Origin: Hyphomicrobiaceae bacterium
GTDB lineage: Bacteria > Pseudomonadota > Alphaproteobacteria > Rhizobiales > Hyphomicrobiaceae
Direction of reading: 5' to 3'
Length of the DNA stretch: 64,000 nucleotides
Assembly (NCBI GenBank): GCA_022844225.1
Contig: JALHMC010000012.1
Coordinates: 25,992-89,991 of the forward strand
This document shows positions 1-8,551 of this stretch, in pieces. The notes under the pieces were generated by a model. That model did no database searches and had not been told where the DNA came from. It saw nothing but the letters and a program-made list of their open reading frames with translations. Position 1 is the stretch's first letter. Each line of letters begins with the position of its first letter. The position numbers and the translations under genes were made by a program.

Positions 1-825
1 CTGGCTCGGGCCATGGCGCGGCAGGGCGAGCGAGAAGGCTCAGTCGAGGCTCTGCGTCAGGCCGCCCAGGCATTCCGCGACGCGGCGGCTGTCGTCTCGG
101 CCGATAAGCTGCCCGGCGATCACGCCAGCATCCAGATGAGCCTCGGCGGTGTGCTTCTCGCGATCGAGGAACGCGAAGGTGGCGCTGCACTGCTCGACGA
201 AGCCGCCACGGCCTATCGTACCGCGATCGGATTGATGGACAGCGAGGCGGACTCGGATCGATGGGGCGAGGCGCAGTTGAACCTTGGCCTCGCGCTGCTG
301 GGCCTAGGAGAACAAACGCGATCGGCGCCGCAGCTCGAGGACGCCATCGCAGCCTTCCGGGCGGCCATCGAGGCGACACCCCGAGTCAAGGTCCCGCGCA
401 GGTGGGCACTGACCCAGATGAACCTCGGCAACGCGCTCGCCGCCCTCGGAGATCGCGACGAGACAGGCACCGCGCTGCTTGACGAAGCCATCGAAGCCTA
501 CAATCTCGCGCTCGAGGAGCTGCTGTCAGAGGCGGAGCCGCTCAAGTGGGCGATCACGCAGATGAATCTCGGGACGGCGCTGATCCGGCTGGGGGAGCGC
601 AAGGACCGGCGCCGCTACTGGCTGGCTGCTGCGGCAGCACTGGTTCCGGCGCTCGAGGTCTTCGAGCAGCAGGGGGCCGACGATCTCGCGGAGATGACGC
701 GGCAAAATCTGCGGCGCTTCCAGGACAGCTGGGACAGCTTTCTCGCGCCACAGGGTGCGTCACCTGGTGCCACCGAGACCCCCAAGACGACGCCGGAGCG
801 GCCACGACTGGCGCAGGCCGGCTGA
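1..825 (+). CDS. TPR-repeat protein, C-terminal part (5' end outside window)
   Basis: The frame is open from base 1 (Leu-Ala-Arg-Ala before the first Met at base 13), so the gene very probably begins left of the window. The visible 274 codons contain at least three repeats of about 50 residues built around a W..A/Q.NLG.AL..LG core (for example WGEAQLNLGLALLGLGE and WAITQMNLGTALIRLGE), followed by a Pro/Thr-rich tail. These are tetratricopeptide-type helical repeats used for protein-protein contact. No enzymatic domain is visible in this part; an N-terminal domain may lie upstream. The next gene starts 96 bases downstream on the same strand, so cotranscription is possible. Confidence 0.75.
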   Translation: MARAMARQGEREGSVEALRQAAQAFRDAAAVVSADKLPGDHASIQMSLGGVLLAIEEREGGAALLDEAATAYRTAIGLMDSEADSDRWGEAQLNLGLALLGLGEQTRSAPQLEDAIAAFRAAIEATPRVKVPRRWALTQMNLGNALAALGDRDETGTALLDEAIEAYNLALEELLSEAEPLKWAITQMNLGTALIRLGERKDRRRYWLAAAAALVPALEVFEQQGADDLAEMTRQNLRRFQDSWDSFLAPQGASPGATETPKTTPERPRLAQAG

Positions 826-920
826 GCGGACTGGGTGCGCCGGAGGCCGGACGCCTTGTGCTGGACGACGGTTTGGTCGAAATTGCGCGCCCGGCCACAT
901 TCGCCGTCGACTGGGACGCC

Positions 921-2339
921 ATGAAGATCGTGCTCGCGCTCATTCTGATGCTGCTTACCGGGTTCGGTCTTCCCGTTACGCCGGCGCGCGGGCAGACGGG
1001 CGAGTCCGGGAGCGTGCTGGATCCGTTTCCCGAGGGCGACCGGTATCGCGTGCAAACCTGGGGCGACCAGATGGCCGCGGGCTTGCTCGAGGGGCTTTCC
1101 GAGCAGTTGGCCGACGAGCCACGCCTCCAAATCGAACCCAAGCAGCGATGGCTCAACGGGCTAATCAGGGTCGACGTCGACCAGGAAGCCGTGACGATCG
1201 ACCGCGCGCTCGCCAGCGGCGCGCCACACATCGTGGTGTTGATGCTCGGGGCGGAGGATCGGCTGGCACTGCGGCGCGCTAATGGGCGGCGGATGGCGGT
1301 CGGCAGTGATGAATGGAAAGCCGAATACGCGCGCCGTATCGACGTGATCATGCGCGTCCTGCGCAAGCGCTCCGTGGCGGTGTTCTGGGTGGGCCTGCCT
1401 ATCATGCGCCGCCAGGACGCGACGGACGACGCGGAGATGATCAACGAGCTGGTTCGCAACCGCGCGCTCGCGAACGGTGTGCGTTTCATCGACATTTTCG
1501 GCAGCTTCGCCGATGCGGATCGCAACTACAGCTCTCACGGACCGGATCTTGCGGGCAAGATGCGCCTGCTGCGCGACCAGGACGGCGTGCATTTTTCGGG
1601 GGCGGGTTACCGCAAGCTCGCCTATTTCGTAGAGCGTGAGCTCAAGCGGGCGGCGGCGCAGGCCTGGGACGAGAGAATGATCCCATTGGCGGGCACCGAA
1701 GCCGAGCAGGCACGTGTGCGACCACCGGCAACGGTCAAGCTGGCTCCGCTGGCCGCCTCCGGCGCAAGAACCGGCACGCCGGGTGTCGACGGAGGGCGCG
1801 CGGCCCGCGCAGGTCCAGACGATGCAGGCGGTGGAGTCAGGGCCGAGACCAGCCGGGTCACCTTGCGCACGATCGGAGCCCAGGGGCGGGAGGAGAGCGT
1901 CACGCTCGAGATCGTGAGGCCCGCGATCCCGGCATCGGTCATCTCGCTGATGACGCGTCGGGAATCCAATGACAAGCCGACCCATGTCGGCGATTCCGTA
2001 ATGACCGAGATCCTCGGAGGATTGACCGTCGTATCCTCGGTCACGTCGCTCGGTGGAGCCGGCGAGCGGCGAAGGCTGGGAACGGACCTGACGACGCCGA
2101 TGCACCGCGTCCTGCTGCGCGGTGAGAGCCTGCCGCCCAAGCCGGGACGGTCCGATGACATGCCGTGGCCGCGACCTGAACCCGTGCTCGATCCCCGGCT
2201 GTCACGACCGCTGACCGCCGAGCCGACGGCCGCGATCGATACGGCAAGCGTACCGGCGGCGCGCAAAGCTCCTGACCCGGTCTATGGGCCCCCGCTGCCG
2301 CGGCGGCCCAGTACAGGCTTCGATTCTGAACGCAGGTAA
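921..2339 (+). CDS. DUF459/SGNH-hydrolase-like exported protein with altered nucleophile motif
   Basis: The ORF track runs from base 546, but the first 125 codons overlap the TPR gene. Starting at ATG 921 gives a clean signal peptide (MKIVLALILMLLTGFGLPVTPARG), so I use that start (472 aa). The first half matches the DUF459 SGNH fold: WGDQMAAGL at block I, a central VFWVGLPIMR strand, and DGVHFSGAGYRKLA as block V carrying Asp and His. The usual GDS serine reads GDQ here, so esterase activity is doubtful. The C-terminal ~200 residues are low-complexity and Pro/Arg-rich with no recognised domain. Relatives are periplasmic and thought to act on cell-envelope polymers. The role here is inferred only. 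Confidence 0.75.
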   Translation: MKIVLALILMLLTGFGLPVTPARGQTGESGSVLDPFPEGDRYRVQTWGDQMAAGLLEGLSEQLADEPRLQIEPKQRWLNGLIRVDVDQEAVTIDRALASGAPHIVVLMLGAEDRLALRRANGRRMAVGSDEWKAEYARRIDVIMRVLRKRSVAVFWVGLPIMRRQDATDDAEMINELVRNRALANGVRFIDIFGSFADADRNYSSHGPDLAGKMRLLRDQDGVHFSGAGYRKLAYFVERELKRAAAQAWDERMIPLAGTEAEQARVRPPATVKLAPLAASGARTGTPGVDGGRAARAGPDDAGGGVRAETSRVTLRTIGAQGREESVTLEIVRPAIPASVISLMTRRESNDKPTHVGDSVMTEILGGLTVVSSVTSLGGAGERRRLGTDLTTPMHRVLLRGESLPPKPGRSDDMPWPRPEPVLDPRLSRPLTAEPTAAIDTASVPAARKAPDPVYGPPLPRRPSTGFDSERR

Positions 2340-2370
2340 AGATAGCGCGTGGCCGTTCCGCTCGAGAGGG

Positions 2371-3369
2371 TCAATGACCTTGCTTTAGAGCATCCCACCA
2401 GGCGCAGTGACCGCTCGAACCAAGGTGGTAGTTGCCTTCGGCCACCTGTACGGGCTGGCGCAGCCCGGCTTCGGCGGCACGAGCGCGGGCCTCGCGGCGG
2501 GCAGCCAGTATCTCCGGTGACGCGGAGACGGGATCGTGGCCCCAGAGGCTGCCGCCATAGGACATCTCCGACGGTGACCACGCCTCAATGTCGATCAAGC
2601 GTCCTCCCCACCCATACTCGATCAGGAAATCATCCGGCGTGCTGGCGTAGAACGAGGTCATCAGATCGTTGGTGTGGCGGCCGAGGCTGACGGCCAGGCG
2701 GTCGTGAAGATTGGCGAGATCCAAGGCCTGCCCCACGTCGTCGAGCATGCCCACCTCCATCATGATGTGATGGATGCCTTCGCGGCCGGTCTGCAGGAGC
2801 GCGAGGCTGTGCTGGCGCGGGTTGAGGTGAAAGAAGTAGGCCGTGAACGGCTTCACCATGTAGTCGCTGATCCGGAATCCGAGCACGTCGCGATAGAACG
2901 GCACGAGATCCCCGGCCTTTTTCACGTGCAGCACGGCGTGGCCCATGCCCAGCGCGCCAGTGCGGAAACCGGAAATCGATCGACCGGGCTTGAACGGTTG
3001 ATCGATGCCGATCGGCCCATGGAAGGCTTCGAGAGCGTTACCAACCGGATCGGAGAAGCGAATTGCAGACGTCACGCCGCGCAACTCAGCGTCTGCGTCG
3101 GAAACACGACGGACCTTGACCTGACGAGCCTCGAGCCGTGCCGCCAATTGATCCAACGCGGATGCGTCGGGCACCTCGAAGCCGAACGCCGTCACATCGG
3201 CGTCGGTCGAAGATACGAGGATGCGCTGGCGCCGATCGTCCATCCTGAGCTTGAGGGTCGTGGGCGTGCGCTCGACCACTTCGAGGCCGAGGAACTTGGG
3301 ACCGTACTCGGCCCAATCATCGAGCTTCTGAGAACGTACACCGAAGTAGCCGAACGACTGGATTTCCAT
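2371..3369 (-). CDS. VOC-family extradiol ring-cleavage dioxygenase (BphC-like)
   Basis: The start at 3369 (MEIQSFGYFG) is preceded by GGAGG, whereas the longer ORF runs into the upstream gene. The 332-aa product has two vicinal-oxygen-chelate modules, the usual size for type I extradiol dioxygenases such as 2,3-dihydroxybiphenyl 1,2-dioxygenase. Candidate Fe(II) ligands are His144 (GMGHAVLH), His201 (IHHIMMEV) and Glu251 (FLIEYGWGG), in family positions. It should open a catechol-type ring next to the hydroxyls. The substrate cannot be read from sequence. It lies 40 bases downstream of the PhyH gene on the same strand, and the two probably form one transcript. Confidence 0.88.
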   Translation of the reverse strand: MEIQSFGYFGVRSQKLDDWAEYGPKFLGLEVVERTPTTLKLRMDDRRQRILVSSTDADVTAFGFEVPDASALDQLAARLEARQVKVRRVSDADAELRGVTSAIRFSDPVGNALEAFHGPIGIDQPFKPGRSISGFRTGALGMGHAVLHVKKAGDLVPFYRDVLGFRISDYMVKPFTAYFFHLNPRQHSLALLQTGREGIHHIMMEVGMLDDVGQALDLANLHDRLAVSLGRHTNDLMTSFYASTPDDFLIEYGWGGRLIDIEAWSPSEMSYGGSLWGHDPVSASPEILAARREARARAAEAGLRQPVQVAEGNYHLGSSGHCAWWDALKQGH

Positions 3370-3409
3370 TGGTCGCCTCCTACCGAACCGGGCCACTCCG
3401 ACCCCGCGT

Positions 3410-4282
3410 CTATTCCGCTGCCTGCGTTCCGAAATAGCGAACTTTCGCCCCACGCTGGTTCTCGTAGATCGACCCCTGCGCTTTCGCCGGCGGCAGCGGT
3501 ATACGAACCGGCGCCGGCCTGACCCGAGGCTCGACGGTTGGGTTGCCGAGAACGATGCGGCTGTTGAACTCGGCGAAGTCGGTGACCCCCATGAGCGGCC
3601 AAGCATCTGCGGCCGCATATTCGAACAGCAACAGGCGGCGCGGTTTCGTCGACGTGTTCTGAGCGGAGCCGTGCAGCGTGCGGGCGTGATGGATCGACAT
3701 CGAGCCGGCCTTGCCGATCATCGGGACCGCCTTGTCGAATGCGATCTGGTTCAGTTCGCCGGTGATGGCGCCGCAGAAGGCGCCTTCGGCGTGGTGGTCG
3801 TACAGACGGCCGCGATGCGAGCCCGGAATCATGAGCATCGGCCCATTCTCCAGATCACAATCGTCGAGCAGGATGCCTGTCGCGAGGACATCGTCGTTGG
3901 TGTGGGGATAGAACGCCCAATCCTGGTGCCACTCGACGGGAGCGCCGTAGCCGGCCGACTTCATGTTGAGCTTCGAACCGTGGAGGCGGATGTTGGGCCC
4001 GATCAACGCTGCGAGCGTCGCGGTCAACCCGGGATGGCGGACGAGATCGCGGAAATAATCGAAGTGCTTGTGCGGCGTCTTGATGCGGCGGACCTTCGGG
4101 CTCTGCCGGGTGTGGCCGTCCTCGAGATCGTAAATGTCGGTGTGGCCCGTGACGTCGGCGGCGCCAGCGACGATCTCGTCGACGACACGGCGTAGCTCGG
4201 CGACCTCGGCGGGGCTCAACGCGTCAGGCACCAAGAGGTAGCCGTTCTCACTATAGAAATCGACCTGCTCCGGCGTCAGCAT
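3410..4282 (-). CDS. Phytanoyl-CoA dioxygenase (PhyH) family protein
   Basis: Fe(II)/2-oxoglutarate-dependent oxygenase of the PhyH family, 290 aa from the chosen start. The HxD iron motif is WHQD (His119, Asp121). The distal histidine lies in IHHARTLHGS near residue 204, and an arginine for 2-oxoglutarate sits in TKPRR. I prefer ATG 4282 (MLTPEQVDFY) because AGGAG sits just before it; ATG 4297 would put that SD inside the gene. Members hydroxylate aliphatic or ectoine-like substrates. Here the partner downstream is an extradiol dioxygenase, suggesting a two-step oxidative catabolic unit for an unknown compound. Confidence 0.88.
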   Translation of the reverse strand: MLTPEQVDFYSENGYLLVPDALSPAEVAELRRVVDEIVAGAADVTGHTDIYDLEDGHTRQSPKVRRIKTPHKHFDYFRDLVRHPGLTATLAALIGPNIRLHGSKLNMKSAGYGAPVEWHQDWAFYPHTNDDVLATGILLDDCDLENGPMLMIPGSHRGRLYDHHAEGAFCGAITGELNQIAFDKAVPMIGKAGSMSIHHARTLHGSAQNTSTKPRRLLLFEYAAADAWPLMGVTDFAEFNSRIVLGNPTVEPRVRPAPVRIPLPPAKAQGSIYENQRGAKVRYFGTQAAE

Positions 4283-4418
4283 CGGCGTCTCCTGCATATT
4301 ATTGCCGTAAGGCTAGCACCACTCGCGTGGGCCGGGAAATGGGATGTTGGGGAGTTGGTGGCCGACGTGCTATCGACGGGCCGTTGTGCACCGCAATGAG
4401 CAGCCTGGAGACACGCGC

Positions 4419-5831
4419 ATGCGCCGTGAACGCAAAGCCAAGATCATCGCGACCCTGGGTCCAGCCAGCTCCGATCCGGCGATGATCGAGAAGCTGTTCG
4501 ATGCCGGCGCCGACGTGTTTCGGTTGAATTTCAGCCACGGCACCAAGGACGATCACAAGCATCGCCTCGACATCATCCGAGCGCTCGAGACGAAAAAGGG
4601 CCGGCCGATTGGCATTCTGCAGGATCTGCAGGGGCCGAAGATCCGCATCGGCACGCTGAAAGCCGGTCCAGTGACACTGGTCAGGGGCGAGGAACTGGAG
4701 TTCCGGCTCGATCGGGAACCCGGCGACGCCAAGTCGGTGGCGCTGCCGCATCCGGAAGTGTTCGAGAACATGATGCCGGGACACCGCATCATGATCGACG
4801 ATGGCAAGTTGCAGCTCGAGTGCATCGGTTGCGAGAGCGACCGAATCCGGGCGCGCATCGTGATCGGTGGCATGCTGTCCGACCGCAAGGGCGTGAACCT
4901 GCCGCAGACGGAACTCGCCATATCGCCGCTGACGCCGAAGGATCGCGAGGACCTGGCTTTCGGCCTCAACATGGGCGTCGACTGGGTGGCGCTGTCCTTC
5001 GTGCAGCGGCCTTCGGACGTGATCGAGGCACAGGCCCTGATCAAGGGGCGTGCGGGTGTCATGGCCAAGATCGAGAAGCCGGCGGCGCTGGGGCGGATGG
5101 ACGACATCGTGGCGTTGGTCGATGCCGTGATGGTGGCCCGTGGCGATCTCGGCGTCGAAATCCCGCCTGAGGATGTGCCGGGCCGGCAGAAGGAGCTGGT
5201 GAGGCTCTGCCGTCATGCCGGCAAGCCGGTGGTGGTGGCGACCCAGATGCTCGAATCGATGATCAAGTCGCCGTCGCCGACGCGAGCCGAGGCTTCTGAC
5301 GTTGCCACCGCGATTTACGACAGCGCGGACGCGGTGATGCTTTCGGCCGAGTCCGCCTCGGGCGACTGGCCGGTCGAGGCGGTGTCGATGATGAGCCGGA
5401 TCATCGAGCATACCGAGCAGCACAAGCTCTATCGGTCGATCATCGAAGCGTTGCAGCCGAGCCCGGAAAGTACGACGCCGCATGCGGTCGCCGCAGCGGC
5501 CGCCGATATCGCCGATGCGATCGGGGCGACGGCGATCGTCGCCTACACGGCGAGCGGGACAACAGCCATGCGGGCTGCCCGCAAGCGGCCGAAAGTGCCG
5601 ATCCTCAGCCTATCACCGACCGCGCTGACGGCCCGCCAGCTCGCGCTGCTCTGGGGCAACCACAGCGTAGTTTCTGAGGAAATGACGAGCTACGACGACA
5701 TGGTCGAGCGCGCCAAAGCGCACGCCGTGGAGGAGGGTTTCGCCGCGATCGGGGATCGGATCGTGATCGTCGCGGGCTTCCCGGTGGGACGGCCGGGATC
5801 GACCAACAACGTGCGGGTGGTGAGGATTTAG
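4419..5831 (+). CDS. pyk: Pyruvate kinase
   Basis: Cytosolic glycolytic enzyme converting phosphoenolpyruvate and ADP to pyruvate and ATP. The 470-aa length is typical. Visible motifs: TLGPAS near the N terminus, RLNFSHG, ILQDLQGPKIRIG, the active-site segment MAKIEKPAAL with catalytic lysine, VARGDLGVEIPPEDVP, and VATQMLESM followed by PTRAEASDVA. The C-terminal domain (EAVSMMSRIIEHTE to the end) is complete. ATG 4419 is chosen over the 25-codon longer ORF because GGAG lies upstream and MRRERKAKIIATLGP matches family N termini. It is transcribed away from the PhyH gene and appears to be a single-gene unit. Confidence 0.97.
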   Translation: MRRERKAKIIATLGPASSDPAMIEKLFDAGADVFRLNFSHGTKDDHKHRLDIIRALETKKGRPIGILQDLQGPKIRIGTLKAGPVTLVRGEELEFRLDREPGDAKSVALPHPEVFENMMPGHRIMIDDGKLQLECIGCESDRIRARIVIGGMLSDRKGVNLPQTELAISPLTPKDREDLAFGLNMGVDWVALSFVQRPSDVIEAQALIKGRAGVMAKIEKPAALGRMDDIVALVDAVMVARGDLGVEIPPEDVPGRQKELVRLCRHAGKPVVVATQMLESMIKSPSPTRAEASDVATAIYDSADAVMLSAESASGDWPVEAVSMMSRIIEHTEQHKLYRSIIEALQPSPESTTPHAVAAAAADIADAIGATAIVAYTASGTTAMRAARKRPKVPILSLSPTALTARQLALLWGNHSVVSEEMTSYDDMVERAKAHAVEEGFAAIGDRIVIVAGFPVGRPGSTNNVRVVRI

Positions 5832-5880
5832 AGCCACCCGCTGCGCGTCTGAACTCGCGCTGACAGCCCCCTCACTCTAA

Positions 5881-5902
5881 CCCTCTCCCCGAGGGGAGAG
5901 GG
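5881..5902. repeat. GC-rich perfect hairpin between pyk and aminotransferase genes
   Basis: CCCTCTCCCC and GGGGAGAGGG form a perfect 10-bp stem around only two bases. It lies between the convergent 3' ends of pyk (+) and the aminotransferase (-). The sequence CCCTCTCCCC..GGGGAGAGGG is a common intergenic repeat in Proteobacteria, and it may serve as a bidirectional stop. There is no clear T-run on either side, so intrinsic termination is uncertain. Confidence 0.55.
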
Positions 5903-5940
5903 GACGAGCACGCCCTTGAAGGGAGAGCGATTGGGCCTGC

Positions 5941-7353
5941 CTAAGCCTTCGCCAGCTTGGCGAGGTCGTCGGTGCACTCGGTGAGGGCCTTGGCGTACCG
6001 CTCGGTGGCCTCGTCGGCCTCGGCCCGGGTCATCGAGAGGGGCGGCGAGAACGACGTCGCCTCGATGTAGGGGAGCGCGCGCGACAGCACGCCATGTTCG
6101 AAAGCCTTTGCGGATAGCACCCGGTGGGCGCCGACCTTGGGGTCAAAGAAGCGCTTCGTCGCCTTGTCGGCCACGAGTTCGGCCGCGATCATCTGACCAG
6201 CGCCGCGCACATCGCCGATGAAGGGATTGTTGCCAATCCGCTCGCGCAGGATCTGCAGGAAATAGGGACCGACCTCGGCCGCCTGCTCGACCAGCTCGTC
6301 GCGCTCCATGATGTCGATGTTGACGAGGCCCAGCGACGCGCCGACCGGATGGCCAGAGTACGTGAAGCCATGCATGACCGGGCCGAACTCGGGCGAGGCC
6401 GAAGCGAGCACGTCCCAGATCTTCGATGAGATGACAGAGGCGGAGACGGGGAAGTAGGCGCTGGTGATGCCTTTCGCCAGGGTGACAATGTCGGGCTTCA
6501 GCTTCATACCGCCGGTCGCGAACCAGTGGCCGGTCCGTCCGAAGCCGGTGATGACCTCGTCAACGACGAAGAGAATGTCGTGGCGCTGCAGGAGCGGCTG
6601 CAGCTTTTCGAAGTAGCCCTTGGGCGGGATCAGCACACCGCCGGTGCCCATGATCGGCTCGGCGATGAAGGCGCCGATGGTTTCCGCGCCCTCGCGCGTG
6701 ATGACGCCTTCGATCTCGGCGATCAAGCGGTCGGTGAACTGCTCCTCACTCTCACCGGCCTTTCCGAACCGGTAGTAGTGAGGGCACGAGACGTGGATGA
6801 CGTCGTGCATCGGGAGGTCCCACGCTTTATGATAGACGGGGATGCCGGTGAGGCTGGCGGCGGCGAAGGTGAGGCCGTGGTAGCCGCCGAGGCGTGAGAT
6901 GAACTTCTTCTTCTCGGGCTTGCCGCGAAGATGGTTGTAGTAGCGGACGAGCTTGTAGTTGGTGTCGTTGGCGTCCGAGCCGCCCATGCCGAAGAACACC
7001 TTCGAGAGGTGCGGGGCATCGGACTTTTCGTGGAACAACTTGAGAACACGCTCGGCGAGGCGGATGGCAGGCTCGTTAGAGGCGCCGCCGAAGATGTGAT
7101 GGTAGGCGAGGCTCTCAACGGCCTTCTTGGCCGCCTCGGCCATCTCGGGCCGTCCGTAGCCGATGTTGACGCACCAGAGACCAGCGCCGCAGTCGATGAT
7201 ATCGCGGCCCTTCTGGTCGCGAATACGGACGCCGCGGCCGTCGGAGAAGATCACCGGGCCCTTCTTCATATGGTCGGCAATCGACGTATTGGGGTGGAAC
7301 AGGCACTCGCGATCGATGTCCTCGAGCGGGAAATTCCTCTGAGCGTCGTCCAT
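5941..7353 (-). CDS. Class III PLP-dependent aminotransferase (omega-transaminase type)
   Basis: The start at 7353 ([15 protein letters not shown]) has GGAGAG upstream; the ORF extension to 7584 lacks family similarity. The 470-aa product shows the fold-type I features: [14 protein letters not shown], the cofactor-contact region [39 protein letters not shown] with the PLP-pyridine aspartate, and the Schiff-base lysine in [12 protein letters not shown]. This sequence type fits omega-amino acid:pyruvate or related transaminases (taurine, putrescine or beta-alanine users), but the donor cannot be fixed. It is monocistronic as far as seen, and converges with pyk. Confidence 0.92.
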   Translation of the reverse strand: MDDAQRNFPLEDIDRECLFHPNTSIADHMKKGPVIFSDGRGVRIRDQKGRDIIDCGAGLWCVNIGYGRPEMAEAAKKAVESLAYHHIFGGASNEPAIRLAERVLKLFHEKSDAPHLSKVFFGMGGSDANDTNYKLVRYYNHLRGKPEKKKFISRLGGYHGLTFAAASLTGIPVYHKAWDLPMHDVIHVSCPHYYRFGKAGESEEQFTDRLIAEIEGVITREGAETIGAFIAEPIMGTGGVLIPPKGYFEKLQPLLQRHDILFVVDEVITGFGRTGHWFATGGMKLKPDIVTLAKGITSAYFPVSASVISSKIWDVLASASPEFGPVMHGFTYSGHPVGASLGLVNIDIMERDELVEQAAEVGPYFLQILRERIGNNPFIGDVRGAGQMIAAELVADKATKRFFDPKVGAHRVLSAKAFEHGVLSRALPYIEATSFSPPLSMTRAEADEATERYAKALTECTDDLAKLAKA

Positions 7354-7821
7354 CAGGTGCTCTCCTCGGGATTGTAGATGCCGGGCCGCGATGCCGCACC
7401 GCGCGCGCCGTAGAGTTCGGAGTGGCGGCAGATTAAGGTGGGGGAAGGGCCGGGTACAGCGAAATCGGGGCCTGAAGATATGGCAAGGGCGGCTCACACG
7501 TGTCCGTGCGCATGGCGCGATTGACCAACGGCGCCCGAGAGGTGCCCCGTCGGTGCACCCAACCCGTTGACATCCCGGCAGCACTCGACCATGTTGCGTG
7601 GCAATATCTGGATCTTTGCGACCAGAGCAACCGTGTCGACTCGGGTGGACCCTGTGCCCCCCGTCATCGCGGTCAACGTTCGCCAGCGAAGGCTCGCTCG
7701 CGGACGCTTTTTGCTTTGGACGACGCAGCGATCCCGATCAAGGCCCTGCCGCCGCTTTGCGCCTGCCGCAATCGGGCGTTCTACTGACGCGAACCGGTAT
7801 GGCTTCTATCGAGGACTGGGA
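7354..7821. other. Divergent intergenic region, no gene supported
   Basis: 468 bases separate the aminotransferase start (-) from the GST start (+). Short ORFs here (7433..7630, 7500..7787) are Arg/Pro-rich shadows without an RBS or recognisable domain. Promoters for both flanking genes must lie here, but I could not place boxes with confidence. Confidence 0.5.
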
Positions 7822-8466
7822 ATGCTCAAGGTCTGGGGACGGAATACGTCGATCAACGTGCAAAAGGTGATGTTTGCCGTTGGAGAGCTCGGGCTCGAGC
7901 ATGAGCGGTACGACGTCGGCGGGCCATTCGGCAAGCTCGACACACCCGAGTACGGCATGCTGAACCCCAACCGGCTGGTCCCGACGATCGACGATAATGG
8001 CTTCGTTCTCTGGGAATCGAACGCGATCATCCGCCACTTGGCGCAGCGATATGGGCGCGGGACGTTATCGCCGGCCGACGAGATGACATTCGCCAAGGCG
8101 GATGCCTGGATGGATTGGTCGCTGACGTCGCTCTACAGCGACATCATCACAACCTGCTTCCTGCAACTCGTGCGCACGCCCGCCAAGGCTCGCGACGTGT
8201 CGGCGGTGGACGCTGCGGCACGGCGGGTGGGCCAGAAGCTCGATGTCCTCAACCGCCAGCTGGCGGGCCGGGCCTATATCGTCGCCGAGCACCCGACGAT
8301 TGCCGACGTAGCAGTCGGCACGCTGATGTACCGCTATTTCAATCTGGCGGTGCCGCGGCCGCCGCTGCCGAACGTCGAAGCCTGGTACGAGCGGCTGAAG
8401 TCACGGCCGGCCTATCGCCAGCACGTGATGATCGATTTCAAGCCGATGCTGGTGGACGGCGCCTGA
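7822..8466 (+). CDS. Glutathione S-transferase family protein
   Basis: Chosen start ATG 7822 (MLKVWGRNTSINVQK) has GAGG about seven bases upstream; the ORF extension upstream is not GST-like. At 214 aa it has the normal two-domain GST size. The N-terminal thioredoxin fold shows the SxNVQK signature whose Ser usually activates glutathione, then the cis-Pro segment NRLVPTIDDNG and WESNAIIRHLAQRYG (the ESxAI glutathione-binding motif). The C-terminal helical domain carries HPTIADVAVGTLMYR (N-cap/hydrophobic staple). It is probably a cytosolic detoxification enzyme of unknown substrate, located 85 bases upstream of ffh. Confidence 0.9.
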   Translation: MLKVWGRNTSINVQKVMFAVGELGLEHERYDVGGPFGKLDTPEYGMLNPNRLVPTIDDNGFVLWESNAIIRHLAQRYGRGTLSPADEMTFAKADAWMDWSLTSLYSDIITTCFLQLVRTPAKARDVSAVDAAARRVGQKLDVLNRQLAGRAYIVAEHPTIADVAVGTLMYRYFNLAVPRPPLPNVEAWYERLKSRPAYRQHVMIDFKPMLVDGA

Positions 8467-8551
8467 TGGCCGCCGACGTGAGCCGCGCGACGACGATGCC
8501 GATGCCAGCAGAAACAGACATGCCAACCGGAACGCCGGGAGCCTGAGACGC

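Noticed and set aside
4299-5483. 394-aa minus-strand ORF opposite pyk
   Set aside because: His/Arg/Asp-rich antisense shadow; pyk on the plus strand carries all family motifs.
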